Positions 17,249 through 25,251 of a stretch of DNA of 33,823 bases are shown piece after piece. How positions within the stretch are numbered: the stretch's first letter is position 1; the number at the start of each line of letters is the position of its first letter. The stretch covers positions 1-33,823 of the forward strand of contig JAIKYL010000079.1 of assembly GCA_024683255.1 (NCBI GenBank). The letters are read 5' to 3'. This DNA comes from Bacteroidales bacterium. Its GTDB lineage: Bacteria; Bacteroidota; Bacteroidia; Bacteroidales; UBA932. The notes under the pieces were generated by a model, which saw nothing but the letters and a program-made list of their open reading frames with translations, did no database searches and was not told the origin of the DNA. The position numbers and the translations under genes are program-made.

Positions 17249-18193
17249 CTATTTCTTGGGATTCTCCAGGCGGGCTTCAATCCGTTTCTGCAGGCCCGGG
17301 ATAAGGACCAGATCCGGATAAAGGGTGTTGGCCGTGTCCAGCCAACGGGCGGCAAGACCCGTGTCCCCCATCATATAGAATACCAACGCCATGTTGTAGC
17401 AGGCGCAGGCCCGTTTTCTGTCGTCATCTCCCTGAAGGAAAGGAGCCCAGGCATCAATGGCGGCGGCATATTTCCCGTCCAGCGTGGAGGTAATGGCGCC
17501 AATCCATTCGTCCGAATCCGAGTCGTCGTAATAATAGAAACTGAAACTCTCCGTCTGCCAGTTGGAGACAAAGCGGCGGGAGATCCGCTCACCCATCCTT
17601 TCGGCCTCTCCGCCGGCGGCGGCCAGGCGGGCCTTGTCCTTCAGGATCTCCCCGGGCGTGATTCCGCTGTTATAGACCACCGGACGCAGGACGGCGTTGC
17701 CAGTGAAACGGCGCACGACGTCGTCTCCCATGCTGTCGTAGATGTAAAGGGCGGTGTTGAGCGGTACCTGAGCCGGGCAAACATAGGCCGAATCCACCGA
17801 ACGGGCATTGTGGACTTCCTGGTTGGACTCCATCACGGGCTCTCCCAAAGCACTGGAAATAAGAAAGATGACATCCTCTCCGGTGTCCATCACAAGCGAG
17901 TGCATCATCTCCAGCGACAGGCTGTCGGCCTTGGGAATCCGGTAAATGCCGATCACTTCTTCCCCACCGAAGTAATCCTCCTCCAGGGCACGGGCCAGGG
18001 ACGAGGCCATGCTCCGGTTGAAGGCCGTATCGGCCGGGACATCGCTGTCCATATAGACCAAGGCCATGGATTTGCGGGCAAGGTCCATACCGGAATCCGA
18101 GGGCTGCCGCACTTCCAGATAATACGTGTAAATCTCGGGCGAGCAGGAGACCAGCCCCAGGAGGGCGGCCGCCAGCCAAATTATTCTTTTCAT
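17249..18193 (-). CDS. Lipoprotein with C-terminal TPR-like region (possibly DUF6340)
   Basis: A 314-residue secreted protein. The signal peptide MKRIIWLAAALLGLVSC ends in a lipobox with the lipidated cysteine at 17. The middle is an alpha/beta region (ALVYMDSD, EDVIFLISSALGEP). The last about 70 residues look like TPR helices (YAAAIDAWAPFL, ACYNMALVFYMMGDTGLAARWLDTANTLYPDL). This layout resembles the Bacteroidota DUF6340 lipoproteins, an assignment from memory and not certain. No acidic run follows the cysteine, so a periplasm-facing location is likelier than the surface. The start overlaps the rimO stop (ATGA), making it the last gene of the nusB-to-rimO unit. Function unknown. Confidence 0.75.
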   Translation of the reverse strand: MKRIIWLAAALLGLVSCSPEIYTYYLEVRQPSDSGMDLARKSMALVYMDSDVPADTAFNRSMASSLARALEEDYFGGEEVIGIYRIPKADSLSLEMMHSLVMDTGEDVIFLISSALGEPVMESNQEVHNARSVDSAYVCPAQVPLNTALYIYDSMGDDVVRRFTGNAVLRPVVYNSGITPGEILKDKARLAAAGGEAERMGERISRRFVSNWQTESFSFYYYDDSDSDEWIGAITSTLDGKYAAAIDAWAPFLQGDDDRKRACACYNMALVFYMMGDTGLAARWLDTANTLYPDLVLIPGLQKRIEARLENPKK

Positions 18194-19506
18194 ACTACTT
18201 CTGCTGTAAGGTCATACTCATCGGCAGCGGTTATTTGGACCGTAAGGAACTTACCCACAAGGGATTGCGGTTCCGCCCCTCCAAAGGCCGCAGCCGTATA
18301 TTTTACCAGGATCTCCCCGTCCACCTCCGGGCTTTCGAATTCACTCCGGCATACTAGGATGCCGTCCGTGAATGCGTCCACCAGCACGCGGACTTGGGTG
18401 CCGATCCGGGACTCATTGTATGCAAGGGATATGCCACGCTGAAGCTCCATGAGCGCATTCAGGCGGTTCTTTTTGGTACGTTCCGAAACGCTGTCCGGAA
18501 AGTGCTCCGCATCGTAGGTTCCCTCCTCCTCCGAATAGGTGAAGGCACCCAGCCGCTGGAAGCGGGCTTCCCGCACGAAGTCCAGCAATTGCTCAAAGTC
18601 GTTGTGCTTCTCCCCGGGATGTCCCACGATGAGGGTGGTCCGGAGCGCCACGCCGGGCACACGCTCCCGCATCCGGCGGATGAGCTCCCGGGTCCAGGCG
18701 CCGTCCACATGGCGGTGCATGTTGTCCAGAACCCGGTCCGAGATGTGCTGGAGCGGGATGTCCATGTATCGGCATACCTTGGGATTGTTGGCCATCTCCT
18801 CCAGGACATCCTCCGGGAAATCGGCCGGATAGGAGTAGTGGATGCGGAGCCACTCGATGCCTTCCACCTCTGAAAGTTTCCTTAAGAGGGGCGCCAGCAT
18901 GCGTTTTTTGTAAAGGTCCAGGCCGTAATACGTGGTGTCCTGGGCAATGATGATGAGTTCCCTTATCCCTTGAGCCGCCAATTCCTCCGCCTCCTTTACA
19001 AGCACCTCCATGGGGACGGAACGGTGCGGCCCGCGGATGAGCGGGATGGCGCAGTACGAGCAGCGCCTGTCGCAGCCTTCCGAAATCTTGAGGTAGGCAT
19101 AGGGATGGATGCCGTCCGTAAGGATGCGCCGATGCTGCTGGGAAGGATCCGGCTTGCAGCCGAGGGCCTCCACCAGCGGGTCCAGCGTACGGGCCCCGAA
19201 CCAGCCGTCCACCTCCGGAATGAGTTCCGGAAGCTCCGACGCATAACGCTGGGACAGGCAGCCGAAAACCAGCAGCTTACCCACCTCGCCGGCCTTTTTC
19301 CGGGCTGCGGCGGAGAGGATGGTCTGGATGGACTGCTGCTTGGCATCTCCAATGAAGCCGCAGGTATTGACAAGGAGTACGTCCACCCAGGGGCGGGATT
19401 CCCCTTCCGGCACCAGCTCATACGAGCCGCGTATCTGATAAAGCAGATGCTCGGTGTCTACCGTGTTCTTGGAACACCCCAGGGTGATAACCTGCAGCGA
19501 AGGCAT
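18190..19506 (-). CDS. rimO: RimO, ribosomal protein S12 Asp methylthiotransferase
   Basis: Radical-SAM methylthiotransferase that adds a methylthio group to a conserved aspartate of ribosomal protein S12. Of 438 residues, the N-terminal domain has C11, C49 and C83 for the auxiliary cluster. The radical-SAM site is C145, C149 and C152 in GCDRRCSYC. PLIRGPHRSVP and TLIVGHPGE are typical RimO blocks, and the C-terminal TRAM domain ends at 438. It is distinguished from MtaB by the LGCSKNTVDTEH start. It lies 3 nt after the DUF5606 stop and overlaps the following lipoprotein gene by 4 nt. Confidence 0.96.
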   Translation of the reverse strand: MPSLQVITLGCSKNTVDTEHLLYQIRGSYELVPEGESRPWVDVLLVNTCGFIGDAKQQSIQTILSAAARKKAGEVGKLLVFGCLSQRYASELPELIPEVDGWFGARTLDPLVEALGCKPDPSQQHRRILTDGIHPYAYLKISEGCDRRCSYCAIPLIRGPHRSVPMEVLVKEAEELAAQGIRELIIIAQDTTYYGLDLYKKRMLAPLLRKLSEVEGIEWLRIHYSYPADFPEDVLEEMANNPKVCRYMDIPLQHISDRVLDNMHRHVDGAWTRELIRRMRERVPGVALRTTLIVGHPGEKHNDFEQLLDFVREARFQRLGAFTYSEEEGTYDAEHFPDSVSERTKKNRLNALMELQRGISLAYNESRIGTQVRVLVDAFTDGILVCRSEFESPEVDGEILVKYTAAAFGGAEPQSLVGKFLTVQITAADEYDLTAEVV

Positions 19507-19509
19507 GGA

Positions 19510-19947
19510 CTAGGCCTCCGCGTTACCGGCAGCCTCGGCCTCTCTCTCCTCGTCCGTTACAAAGTCCAGGGAAGCGTATTTCTTGAGGGCGTTGTACCAC
19601 TCCACCACCTTCTTCATGTGGGATACGTAGAAACGCTCTGAATCGTAATTGGGAAGGGCCTTGTCGAAAAGGGCCTTGAGCTCCTTGGGATCCGCCTTGG
19701 CGGAAGGGGCGTCCTTGTCTCCCAGCACTTCGTGCATCTTGCCGAAGACATCCTGGAGTTTCACTTCACCTTCGGCCGTGTAGATGGAAATATCGGCCAG
19801 GGTGGTGATGCCGGCATTGGCGCTGAAATTGGAGCGCTTCTTGTCTTCAAAGGCCTCTGCGATGGCGCCGGTGCGGGATTGGGCGATATACGTGAACAAT
19901 CCGTGCTGACCACGGATGGAAAGGGTTTTTGCCAGATCTGTTTTCAT
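19510..19947 (-). CDS. DUF5606 protein, independent start inside the coaE fusion frame
   Basis: An ATG at 19947, 28 nt after a good -7 box, begins MKTDLAKTLSIRGQHGLF, the normal N-terminus of the stand-alone DUF5606 family of Bacteroidota. The 145-residue product has the expected short N-terminal domain (SIRGQHGLFTYIAQSRTGAIAEAFEDKKR, then ADISIYTAEGEVKLQDVF) and a C-terminal helical tail ending in acidic and alanine-rich residues. The family's function is unknown. This is probably the product made from the internal promoter whether or not the CoaE fusion is real. rimO follows 3 nt after the stop. Confidence 0.75.
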   Translation of the reverse strand: MKTDLAKTLSIRGQHGLFTYIAQSRTGAIAEAFEDKKRSNFSANAGITTLADISIYTAEGEVKLQDVFGKMHEVLGDKDAPSAKADPKELKALFDKALPNYDSERFYVSHMKKVVEWYNALKKYASLDFVTDEEREAEAAGNAEA

Positions 19948-20562
19948 ATTTTGGGTTTCGTTATTCAATAGCTTACAAATATAGTCATTTTTGCCGAAAA
20001 AAACGCGCTCGACCTCCTTTTGGAGGTCTTCCGGAGTGCCGTCGTTGCGGAGGATGCAGGCATCGGCGGGGATAACGGGCTGCTGGGCGGCCATCCGCTC
20101 CCGGACGGCTTCCTCCGTAGCACCGTCCCTTTCCATGGCGCGACGGAGGCGGATTTCCTCCGGGGCGTCCACCAGCACCACTCCGTCGGCAAGGCCGCGG
20201 AAAAGGGGTTTGGAAAGGATAACGGCCGATTCCAGCGCCACGAAAGGCGCTTTTTTCTGCGCGGCGCGCCAGGCCTGGAAGTCTTTTAAAAGCGCCGGAT
20301 ACACCTTTGCCTCAACGGCTTCCCGGGCCGCCTTGTCCGGGAAAATTCGCCGCGCCAGGGCGGCTTTATCCAGCTTGCCGGCCTTGTTACGCAGCGGAAC
20401 GCTCAGCACCTCTTCCAGGGCCGGGACAAGGGCGGGATCTTCGTCGTAGAGCTCCTTGACGCGGGAGTCGCAGTCATAGACCGGAATCCCCCGCTGACGG
20501 AGCAGGGCGCAAACGGCCGATTTGCCGCTGCCGATTCCGCCTGTGACGATGACGGTTTTCAT
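19510..20562 (-). CDS. coaE: Dephospho-CoA kinase fused in frame to a DUF5606 domain
   Basis: Residues 1 to about 190 are CoaE, which phosphorylates dephospho-CoA in the last step of CoA synthesis: P-loop GGIGSGKS (8-15), the YDCDSRVKEL block near 29, and the usual end GTPEDLQKEVERVFF. Instead of stopping, the frame runs through about 14 linker residues that are really intergenic DNA (the YICK codons cover a -7 promoter box) into a DUF5606 domain from residue 206 to 350. The break sits after a run of seven T on the coding strand (20003-19997); one more T would end CoaE at a TGA at 19987-19985. It is therefore either a true fusion or a one-base deletion or sequencing slip. The start at 20562 was chosen because it gives MKTVIVTGG and overlaps the upstream stop by ATGA. 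Confidence 0.82.
   Translation of the reverse strand: MKTVIVTGGIGSGKSAVCALLRQRGIPVYDCDSRVKELYDEDPALVPALEEVLSVPLRNKAGKLDKAALARRIFPDKAAREAVEAKVYPALLKDFQAWRAAQKKAPFVALESAVILSKPLFRGLADGVVLVDAPEEIRLRRAMERDGATEEAVRERMAAQQPVIPADACILRNDGTPEDLQKEVERVFFGKNDYICKLLNNETQNMKTDLAKTLSIRGQHGLFTYIAQSRTGAIAEAFEDKKRSNFSANAGITTLADISIYTAEGEVKLQDVFGKMHEVLGDKDAPSAKADPKELKALFDKALPNYDSERFYVSHMKKVVEWYNALKKYASLDFVTDEEREAEAAGNAEA
19976..19983 (-). promoter_or_regulatory. Internal promoter for DUF5606-rimO
   Basis: TATATTTG on the minus strand fits the -7 box and lies 28 nt before the DUF5606 ATG. In the present sequence it is also translated as part of the CoaE fusion, unusual for a promoter in this window. No matching TTG is seen at -33. 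Confidence 0.5.
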
Positions 20563-21497
20563 CGGACCGATTCTATGCAGTCGAACACCTCCGGCTGAAC
20601 CCGGTATTCCAGCACGCCGGTGGGAAGGCGGAGCGTACGCGGAACGCAACGTCCGTTGATGGACGCAGCGAAGTCCTTGTAATCCACATAGATACGGAAT
20701 TCCGGTAGCGGGTCTTTAACCAGCGGGAAAGCGCAGAGGAGCACCACCTCCGCCGTGGCCGGGAACACCTGCAATTCGTGTCCGGTGGGGGCATTCCACA
20801 CCTCCACGGGCAGGGTGCTCCGCAGTTCCACATAACGCGTGACGGGCAGTTCATAGCCCACCTGGTCCACCGAAAGGCGGACGCCGTTAATGGGATTCAG
20901 GCGCAGGATGCCGCTCCGGGTGTCGTGCACGTCCGACAGTACCAGTCGGCTTGTGGTAACCTTGTCTATGCTTTCCAACCGGGCGTCCTCCCCATACACC
21001 GTCACCGAATCCGGAGTCGTGTAGAAAGGACCGCTCTGCATGTACTGGGAACGGCAATGGACGGTCATGGGCACCTCTACGGGCACCTTCTTGTGGTTTT
21101 CTCGCGGGAAAGTGAAACGGAGGGTATCCGTAATGAAAGCCTCCACGGTGGTCTCTTCCCCGAAGAACTGGTTCACATAGGAGTTGATGGCCCCGCCGAT
21201 AACGCAGAAAGTCTCCGGCCCCGTGCGGTGCAGATCGGCCGGAGAGAAGTCCACCACCAGGGTTTTGCGCTCCCGGCGGCTCTGCTCCCGCACCAGGCGG
21301 AAGCCCTGGGTACGGCAGCGGGCGCTAACCAGCACCGTGTTGGACGACAGGCCCTGATGGCCCTCCAGGTTGCAGCGGGCCATGACCGGGACGCTCACCG
21401 TCCCGGAGTAAGTCTGGGAAAGATTGCTCAGGATCCAGACAAGACTGGCAAGGAGCAGCGACACGATGAGCGCCACCCAGCTTCTTCCCCACTCCAT
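20559..21497 (-). CDS. YbbR-like domain protein
   Basis: A 312-residue membrane-anchored protein with one N-terminal transmembrane helix (about 7-25, ALIVSLLLASLVWILSNLS). Repeated beta-rich YbbR-like modules follow: PVMARCNLEG, then KVPVEVPMTVHC with PDSVTVYGEDARLESIDKVTT, the hallmark block of the repeat, then LPVEVWNAPTGHEL. In Firmicutes the YbbR protein CdaR regulates the c-di-AMP cyclase CdaA. No cyclase gene is next to this one, so that role is not supported here. It lies between yajC (4-nt gap) and coaE (ATGA overlap). The domain faces the periplasm by topology. Confidence 0.85.
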   Translation of the reverse strand: MEWGRSWVALIVSLLLASLVWILSNLSQTYSGTVSVPVMARCNLEGHQGLSSNTVLVSARCRTQGFRLVREQSRRERKTLVVDFSPADLHRTGPETFCVIGGAINSYVNQFFGEETTVEAFITDTLRFTFPRENHKKVPVEVPMTVHCRSQYMQSGPFYTTPDSVTVYGEDARLESIDKVTTSRLVLSDVHDTRSGILRLNPINGVRLSVDQVGYELPVTRYVELRSTLPVEVWNAPTGHELQVFPATAEVVLLCAFPLVKDPLPEFRIYVDYKDFAASINGRCVPRTLRLPTGVLEYRVQPEVFDCIESVR

Positions 21498-21501
21498 GGT
21501 T

Positions 21502-21828
21502 TTACTTCTGGTATTCGGCCTCTGAGTAGTCCTTAACCAGGCTCTGCTTGTCCACGCGGAGTTTCACGTCTCCGTCCACGCGGATGAGGGCGGTCTTTTC
21601 GTTCACTTCCACGATCTCTCCGTAGATACCGCCGGCGGTGACCACCTTATCCCCCTTCTTGAGGGCGTTGCGGAACTCCTGCAGCTGCTTCTGCTGCTTG
21701 CGCTGCGGACGGATCATGAACAGCCACATCACCAGGATGATGGCGCCGAACATGAGGATGGTGGGAAGGGCACTGGGCTGCTGCTGAGCGGCAGCGGCCT
21801 GAAGGAAATAAAGTACTAGTGTATGCAT
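21502..21828 (-). CDS. yajC: YajC, Sec translocon accessory subunit
   Basis: A 108-residue single-span membrane protein. One hydrophobic helix (about 21-40, LPTILMFGAIILVMWLFMIR) is followed by the family signature RPQRKQQKQLQEFRNALKKGDKVVTAGGIYGEIVEV and a small cytosolic beta domain. YajC binds SecDF and the SecYEG channel. Its place directly after nusB (9-nt gap) and before the YbbR-like gene fits a Bacteroidales order known to me. Confidence 0.95.
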   Translation of the reverse strand: MHTLVLYFLQAAAAQQQPSALPTILMFGAIILVMWLFMIRPQRKQQKQLQEFRNALKKGDKVVTAGGIYGEIVEVNEKTALIRVDGDVKLRVDKQSLVKDYSEAEYQK

Positions 21829-21837
21829 AACTGTGAA

Positions 21838-22767
21838 TTAGTTTAATCTTTCTTTGAGAAGGCGGTCCAAAAGGCCGTTCACGAAGCCGCGGCTCTTGGG
21901 GGTGGAATAATACTTGGAGATCTCCACATACTCGTTGATGGTAACCTTGATGGGAATGTCCGGGAAGGTTGCCGCCTCGGCCAGGCCCATGGCGATGAGG
22001 ACGATATCCGTTGTATAGAGACGGTCCCGGTCCCACTTGGACACGGAGCCGGCCACCAGGTCATAATACTCTTTGAAACGCCCGTAGGCTGCCGTTACCA
22101 GCGAGTGGACGAACTGCCTGTCGTCCTCCACCTGTTTTCCCTGGGCCGACATCTGCTCGCTCTGGTAAAGCGGCGGATAGCTCCAACGGCCGAAAACGGC
22201 CATCCCCTCCAGCGAACGGAGGCAGGCAAGGAGGGCATAGGCCACATCGTCGCTCCAATAGATGGACTGGTCTTCCAGGATGGCGGCCAGGTCTTCGCTG
22301 TCTTCCAGCTCTTCCTCAAAAACGTGCTTCCAAAGAGCCACGTCCCGGGAAAGGGAGTCCTCCGGGGAGGCCATGTAATCGGCATACCAGGGGCGGGATT
22401 TCACGGTTTCATAAAGCGAGTGCACGAATGCGTCGTTCTGCTCCCAGGAGAGCTTTTTCTTTTCCAGCAGCCGCTGGAAATCCGGATCTCCCTCCAGGAG
22501 GGCCGATACGCGGTTGTTCACGAACTTGAGATTGGGGTGCAGTTCCTCCTCCGTGGGGTTGAATTTTCCCCTGGCGGCCTCCGTGCGGCGGGCGGCCTCT
22601 GCGGTGAGGGCGGGAATAAGTGCCAGCAGGTATAGATACAGGTCCCTGGTGGCCTCTGCCGATGTATCCAGATTCTGTAACGCCTCTTTCAACGTGAGGT
22701 CCGGGTTCTCTGCATACGAATACAGAACCTTGAACGCCTTTATTCTGAGGATACGTCTGTTGAGCAT
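21838..22767 (-). CDS. nusB: NusB, transcription antitermination factor (long Bacteroidota form)
   Basis: RNA-binding factor that with NusE (ribosomal protein S10) supports rRNA antitermination. The 309 residues include MLNRRILRIKAFKVLYSY at the start and, in the last 100, the conserved helices LYTTDIVLIAMGLAEAATFPDIPIKVTINEYVEISKYYSTPKSRGFVNGLLD. It is about twice the length of E. coli NusB because of a central helical insertion, which I believe is normal for Bacteroidota. The frame is open 9 codons upstream, but MLNRR fits the family and the upstream part would overlap the promoter. First gene of a minus-strand unit. Confidence 0.92.
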   Translation of the reverse strand: MLNRRILRIKAFKVLYSYAENPDLTLKEALQNLDTSAEATRDLYLYLLALIPALTAEAARRTEAARGKFNPTEEELHPNLKFVNNRVSALLEGDPDFQRLLEKKKLSWEQNDAFVHSLYETVKSRPWYADYMASPEDSLSRDVALWKHVFEEELEDSEDLAAILEDQSIYWSDDVAYALLACLRSLEGMAVFGRWSYPPLYQSEQMSAQGKQVEDDRQFVHSLVTAAYGRFKEYYDLVAGSVSKWDRDRLYTTDIVLIAMGLAEAATFPDIPIKVTINEYVEISKYYSTPKSRGFVNGLLDRLLKERLN

Positions 22768-22791
22768 AATGTCAATAAAAATTAATTTGCA

Positions 22792-22799
22792 CAAAGTTA
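22792..22799 (-). promoter_or_regulatory. nusB promoter -7 box
   Basis: TAACTTTG on the minus strand, 24 nt before the nusB ATG. No good -33 TTG is seen; the -33 region falls on the -7 box of the divergent DUF3276 promoter. Confidence 0.55.
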
Positions 22800-22820
22800 G
22801 TGTTTTTTCAATAATTTCCC

Positions 22821-22828
22821 TAAATTTG
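22821..22828 (+). promoter_or_regulatory. DUF3276 gene promoter -7 box
   Basis: TAAATTTG on the plus strand, 24 nt before the ATG at 22853. The -33 position (TAG at 22798-22800, two of three bases of TTG) overlaps the divergent nusB -7 box. Confidence 0.58.
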
Positions 22829-22852
22829 TAAGTGTAAACTAAATTATACGCT

Positions 22853-23191
22853 ATGTACGAAGATTATGAAAGGGGCCACTCCCAGGAGCGAAACTCGGAA
22901 GACGTTTACTCCAAACCCGTCCGGGCCGGAAAGCGTACGTATTTCTTTGACGTGAAGGCCACGAAGGGCAACAACGACTTTTATCTTACCATCACGGAGA
23001 GCAAGCGCCGCGTAGAAAGGGACGGCTCCTTCGTGTTTGACAAGCACAAGATATTTCTTTACAAGGAAGACTTCGAGAAATTCCAGGAAGGTCTCCAGGA
23101 GGCTGTCCAGTACATTCTGCACGATTTGCTGCACGACCAGCCCATCCGCCAGTATACTCCGCGGGAGGAGCAGGAGAGCGAAGAATTCTAA
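22853..23191 (+). CDS. DUF3276 / PUR-alpha-like nucleic-acid-binding protein
   Basis: A 112-residue protein of the DUF3276 family, whose fold is related to eukaryotic Pur-alpha and to the Borrelia regulator BpuR. The core is RAGKRTYFFDVKATKGNNDFYLTITESKRR (about 25-54) followed by FVFDKHKIFLYKEDFEKFQEGLQEAVQYI (about 60-88). Both ends are charged and look disordered. Members bind single-stranded nucleic acid; the target in Bacteroidota is unknown. It is a single-gene unit with its own promoter and a strong terminator. Confidence 0.85.
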   Translation: MYEDYERGHSQERNSEDVYSKPVRAGKRTYFFDVKATKGNNDFYLTITESKRRVERDGSFVFDKHKIFLYKEDFEKFQEGLQEAVQYILHDLLHDQPIRQYTPREEQESEEF

Positions 23192-23198
23192 ACCCATT

Positions 23199-23226
23199 GC
23201 CGGCACCTCCACATGCCGGTTTTTTT
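23199..23226 (+). terminator. Intrinsic terminator after the DUF3276 gene
   Basis: CCGGCA (23200-23205) pairs with TGCCGG (23214-23219) around an 8-nt loop, followed by seven T (23220-23226). Confidence 0.8.
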
Positions 23227-23255
23227 GACAATAACACTAACCACATACCATAACC

Positions 23256-24083
23256 ATGGACCCCAGAATAGAAAAGATACAGATTGCAGCCGGCTGTGTA
23301 CAGGACTGGCTCAAGGGGCGCAGGCCTGTTGCCGGCATCGTACTGGGAAGCGGCCTTGGGAAACTGGCCGATGTAATTGAAGACCAGCTTGTAATCCCCT
23401 ACCGGGACATCCCCGGCTTCCCCGTTTCCACCGCTGTAGGGCACAAGGGCAACTTCATCGTGGGCACCCTGGGCGGAAAAACCGTCATCGCCATGCAAGG
23501 CCGCATCCACTATTACGAAGGCTACGGCATGGAAAACGTCGTGCTCCCCATCCGGGTAATGATCGGCCTGGGCATCAAATACCTGTTCGTTTCCAATGCC
23601 GCTGGCGGCGTAAGCTTCAAGCTGCACGTGGGAGACCTCATGATCATCAGGGACCATCTCAACCTGCTGCCCAATCCCCTCATCGGCCCCAACATGGACA
23701 GCGAGGGACCGCGCTTCCCGGACATGACCCGTCCGTACGACCCTTCCCTCATCAAGCTGGCGCTAAAACTGGCCGGAGAAATGGGCATAGAGCTCCAGCA
23801 GGGCGTATATCTGGGAGACACCGGCCCGTCCTATGAGACCCCGGCGGAATACAAATTCTACCGCACCATAGGGGCCGATGCCGTGGGCATGTCCACCGTC
23901 CCGGAGGTCATTGTTGCCCGCCATGCCGGCATCCCCGTCTTTGGCATGTCCGTCATTACCAACGAGGCGCATGACGACTATGCGGAAGATTACGAAAACG
24001 ACGGAGAGGACGTGGTGAAAGCCGCCAACGCCGCCGCCGTGAAAATGACCAACCTTTTCATTAAACTCATCGAAAACATCTGA
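23256..24083 (+). CDS. punA: Purine nucleoside phosphorylase, 6-oxopurine type (first tandem copy)
   Basis: Trimeric-type PNP that splits inosine and guanosine with phosphate to the free base and ribose-1-phosphate, for purine salvage. The 275 residues include the phosphate-site block [13 protein letters not shown] (27-39), GRIHYYEGY (82-90), VSNAAGG (112-118) and [13 protein letters not shown] (211-223). Base-site residues are E194 in YETPAEY and N236 in SVITN. Glu plus Asn at these positions is the human PNP arrangement (E201/N243) for 6-oxopurines. A close paralogue follows after 2 nt. No -7 box is obvious between the terminator and the start. Confidence 0.93.
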   Translation: MDPRIEKIQIAAGCVQDWLKGRRPVAGIVLGSGLGKLADVIEDQLVIPYRDIPGFPVSTAVGHKGNFIVGTLGGKTVIAMQGRIHYYEGYGMENVVLPIRVMIGLGIKYLFVSNAAGGVSFKLHVGDLMIIRDHLNLLPNPLIGPNMDSEGPRFPDMTRPYDPSLIKLALKLAGEMGIELQQGVYLGDTGPSYETPAEYKFYRTIGADAVGMSTVPEVIVARHAGIPVFGMSVITNEAHDDYAEDYENDGEDVVKAANAAAVKMTNLFIKLIENI

Positions 24084-24085
24084 AT

Positions 24086-24910
24086 ATGAATCCTCTGGAA
24101 ACCATCCATGCCGCCGCCCGCTACGTTCGGGAAAAGTTGGGCGGCATCCAGCCCGTGGTGGGTATAGTCCTGGGCAGCGGCCTGGGCAAACTGGCCGACG
24201 AGATAGAGAATCCCCTTGTAATCTCCTACCGGGACATTCCGGGTTTCCCCGCCTCCACCGCCATCGGCCATAAGGGGAATTACATCGTGGGAGACCTGGG
24301 CGGAAAGAAAGTGATTGCCATGCAGGGCCGCATCCACTATTACGAGGGATACACCATGCACCAGGTAACCCTTCCCATCCAGGTAATGAAGGTCCTGGGA
24401 ATCAAATACCTGTTCGTTTCCAACGCCGCCGGCGGCACCAACCTGGGCTTCCATGTGGGAGACCTCATGATCATCAAGGATCATATCAACCTGCTGCCCA
24501 ATCCCCTCATCGGCCCCAACATGGACGAATTCGGTCCGCGTTTCCCGGACATGACGCGTCCCTACGACCCGTCCCTCATCCGCAAGGCGGAGGAGATTGC
24601 CAAGCAGGAAGGCATCGCCCTGCAGAAAGGCGTATATGTGGCCATCACCGGACCGTCCTATGAGACCCCGGCCGAATACCGTTACTTCCGCGCCATCGGG
24701 GCGGATGCCGTGGGCATGTCCACCACCCCGGAGGTGATTGTGGCCCGCCACAGCGGCATCCCCGTGTTCGGCATGTCCGTTATCACGGATGTGGCCCATG
24801 CCACGGACGACGAAGACTATGTGACGGACGGCGAAGCCATCGTGAAGGCTGCCGATGCCGCCGCAGACCGCATGACGCAACTCTTTAAGAAACTTATTGC
24901 AATCTTGTAA
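24086..24910 (+). CDS. Purine nucleoside phosphorylase paralogue with Asn-to-Asp change (second copy)
   Basis: A 274-residue paralogue of the gene just upstream, alike along its whole length ([46 protein letters not shown]). E193 is kept, but the base-site Asn is D235 in SVITDVAH. In human PNP the N243D change gives activity on adenosine, and MTA phosphorylase has Asp at the equivalent place. This copy may therefore prefer 6-aminopurine nucleosides. That is inference from one position. The two genes are almost certainly co-transcribed and arose by tandem duplication. Confidence 0.92.
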   Translation: MNPLETIHAAARYVREKLGGIQPVVGIVLGSGLGKLADEIENPLVISYRDIPGFPASTAIGHKGNYIVGDLGGKKVIAMQGRIHYYEGYTMHQVTLPIQVMKVLGIKYLFVSNAAGGTNLGFHVGDLMIIKDHINLLPNPLIGPNMDEFGPRFPDMTRPYDPSLIRKAEEIAKQEGIALQKGVYVAITGPSYETPAEYRYFRAIGADAVGMSTTPEVIVARHSGIPVFGMSVITDVAHATDDEDYVTDGEAIVKAADAAADRMTQLFKKLIAIL

Positions 24911-24949
24911 TTTTTCAAGGATTAGCACAGAATTTCGCAGGAAATTTAT

Positions 24950-24957
24950 TAAATTTG
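24950..24957 (+). promoter_or_regulatory. Promoter -7 box for the ZapB-like/zapA unit
   Basis: TAAATTTG, 24 nt before the ATG at 24982. A TTG start at 24955 would lie within this box, so I place the start downstream. No -33 TTG is seen. Confidence 0.55.
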
Positions 24958-24981
24958 CAGGAATTAGGTATAAAACCGGCT

Positions 24982-25251
24982 ATGCTGGAAGGTTTAAGAA
25001 CAAAAATCGAACAGCTGATTGCACTTTATGAGGCTGAGAAAGCGGAGAACCAAAAACTCCGCGAGGAGCTACATGAGTGCAAGGAAACCGGGAAAAACCT
25101 CAGGGAGCAGATTATGGAATTGGAGTCCGAGATAGAGACCCGGAAACTCACAGAAGCCTTCACCGGCGGCGGAGACAAGGCAGCCGCCCGGGAAAAGGTG
25201 GATACACTCATCAGGGAGATCGGTAAATGCATCTCCTGCCTGGAGGATTAA
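24982..25251 (+). CDS. Small coiled-coil protein, ZapB-like by context
   Basis: An 89-residue, highly charged protein. Residues about 4-58 form a near-continuous coiled coil with heptad spacing (LRTKIEQLIALYEAEKAEN, LREELHECKETGKNLREQIMELESEIETRKL). A short Gly-rich break and a final helix (AAREKVDTLIREIGKCISCLED) follow. No enzyme motif is present. Its stop codon shares a base with the zapA start (TAATG), so the two are translationally coupled. ZapA and coiled-coil ZapB cooperate at the FtsZ ring in E. coli, so a division role is likely but inferred from position and shape alone. Confidence 0.75.
   Translation: MLEGLRTKIEQLIALYEAEKAENQKLREELHECKETGKNLREQIMELESEIETRKLTEAFTGGGDKAAAREKVDTLIREIGKCISCLED

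Noticed and set aside
24955..24981. TTG start nine codons upstream for the ZapB-like gene
   Set aside because: The TTG lies inside the -7 box TAAATTTG, so it would not be transcribed from that promoter; the ATG at 24982 is adequate.
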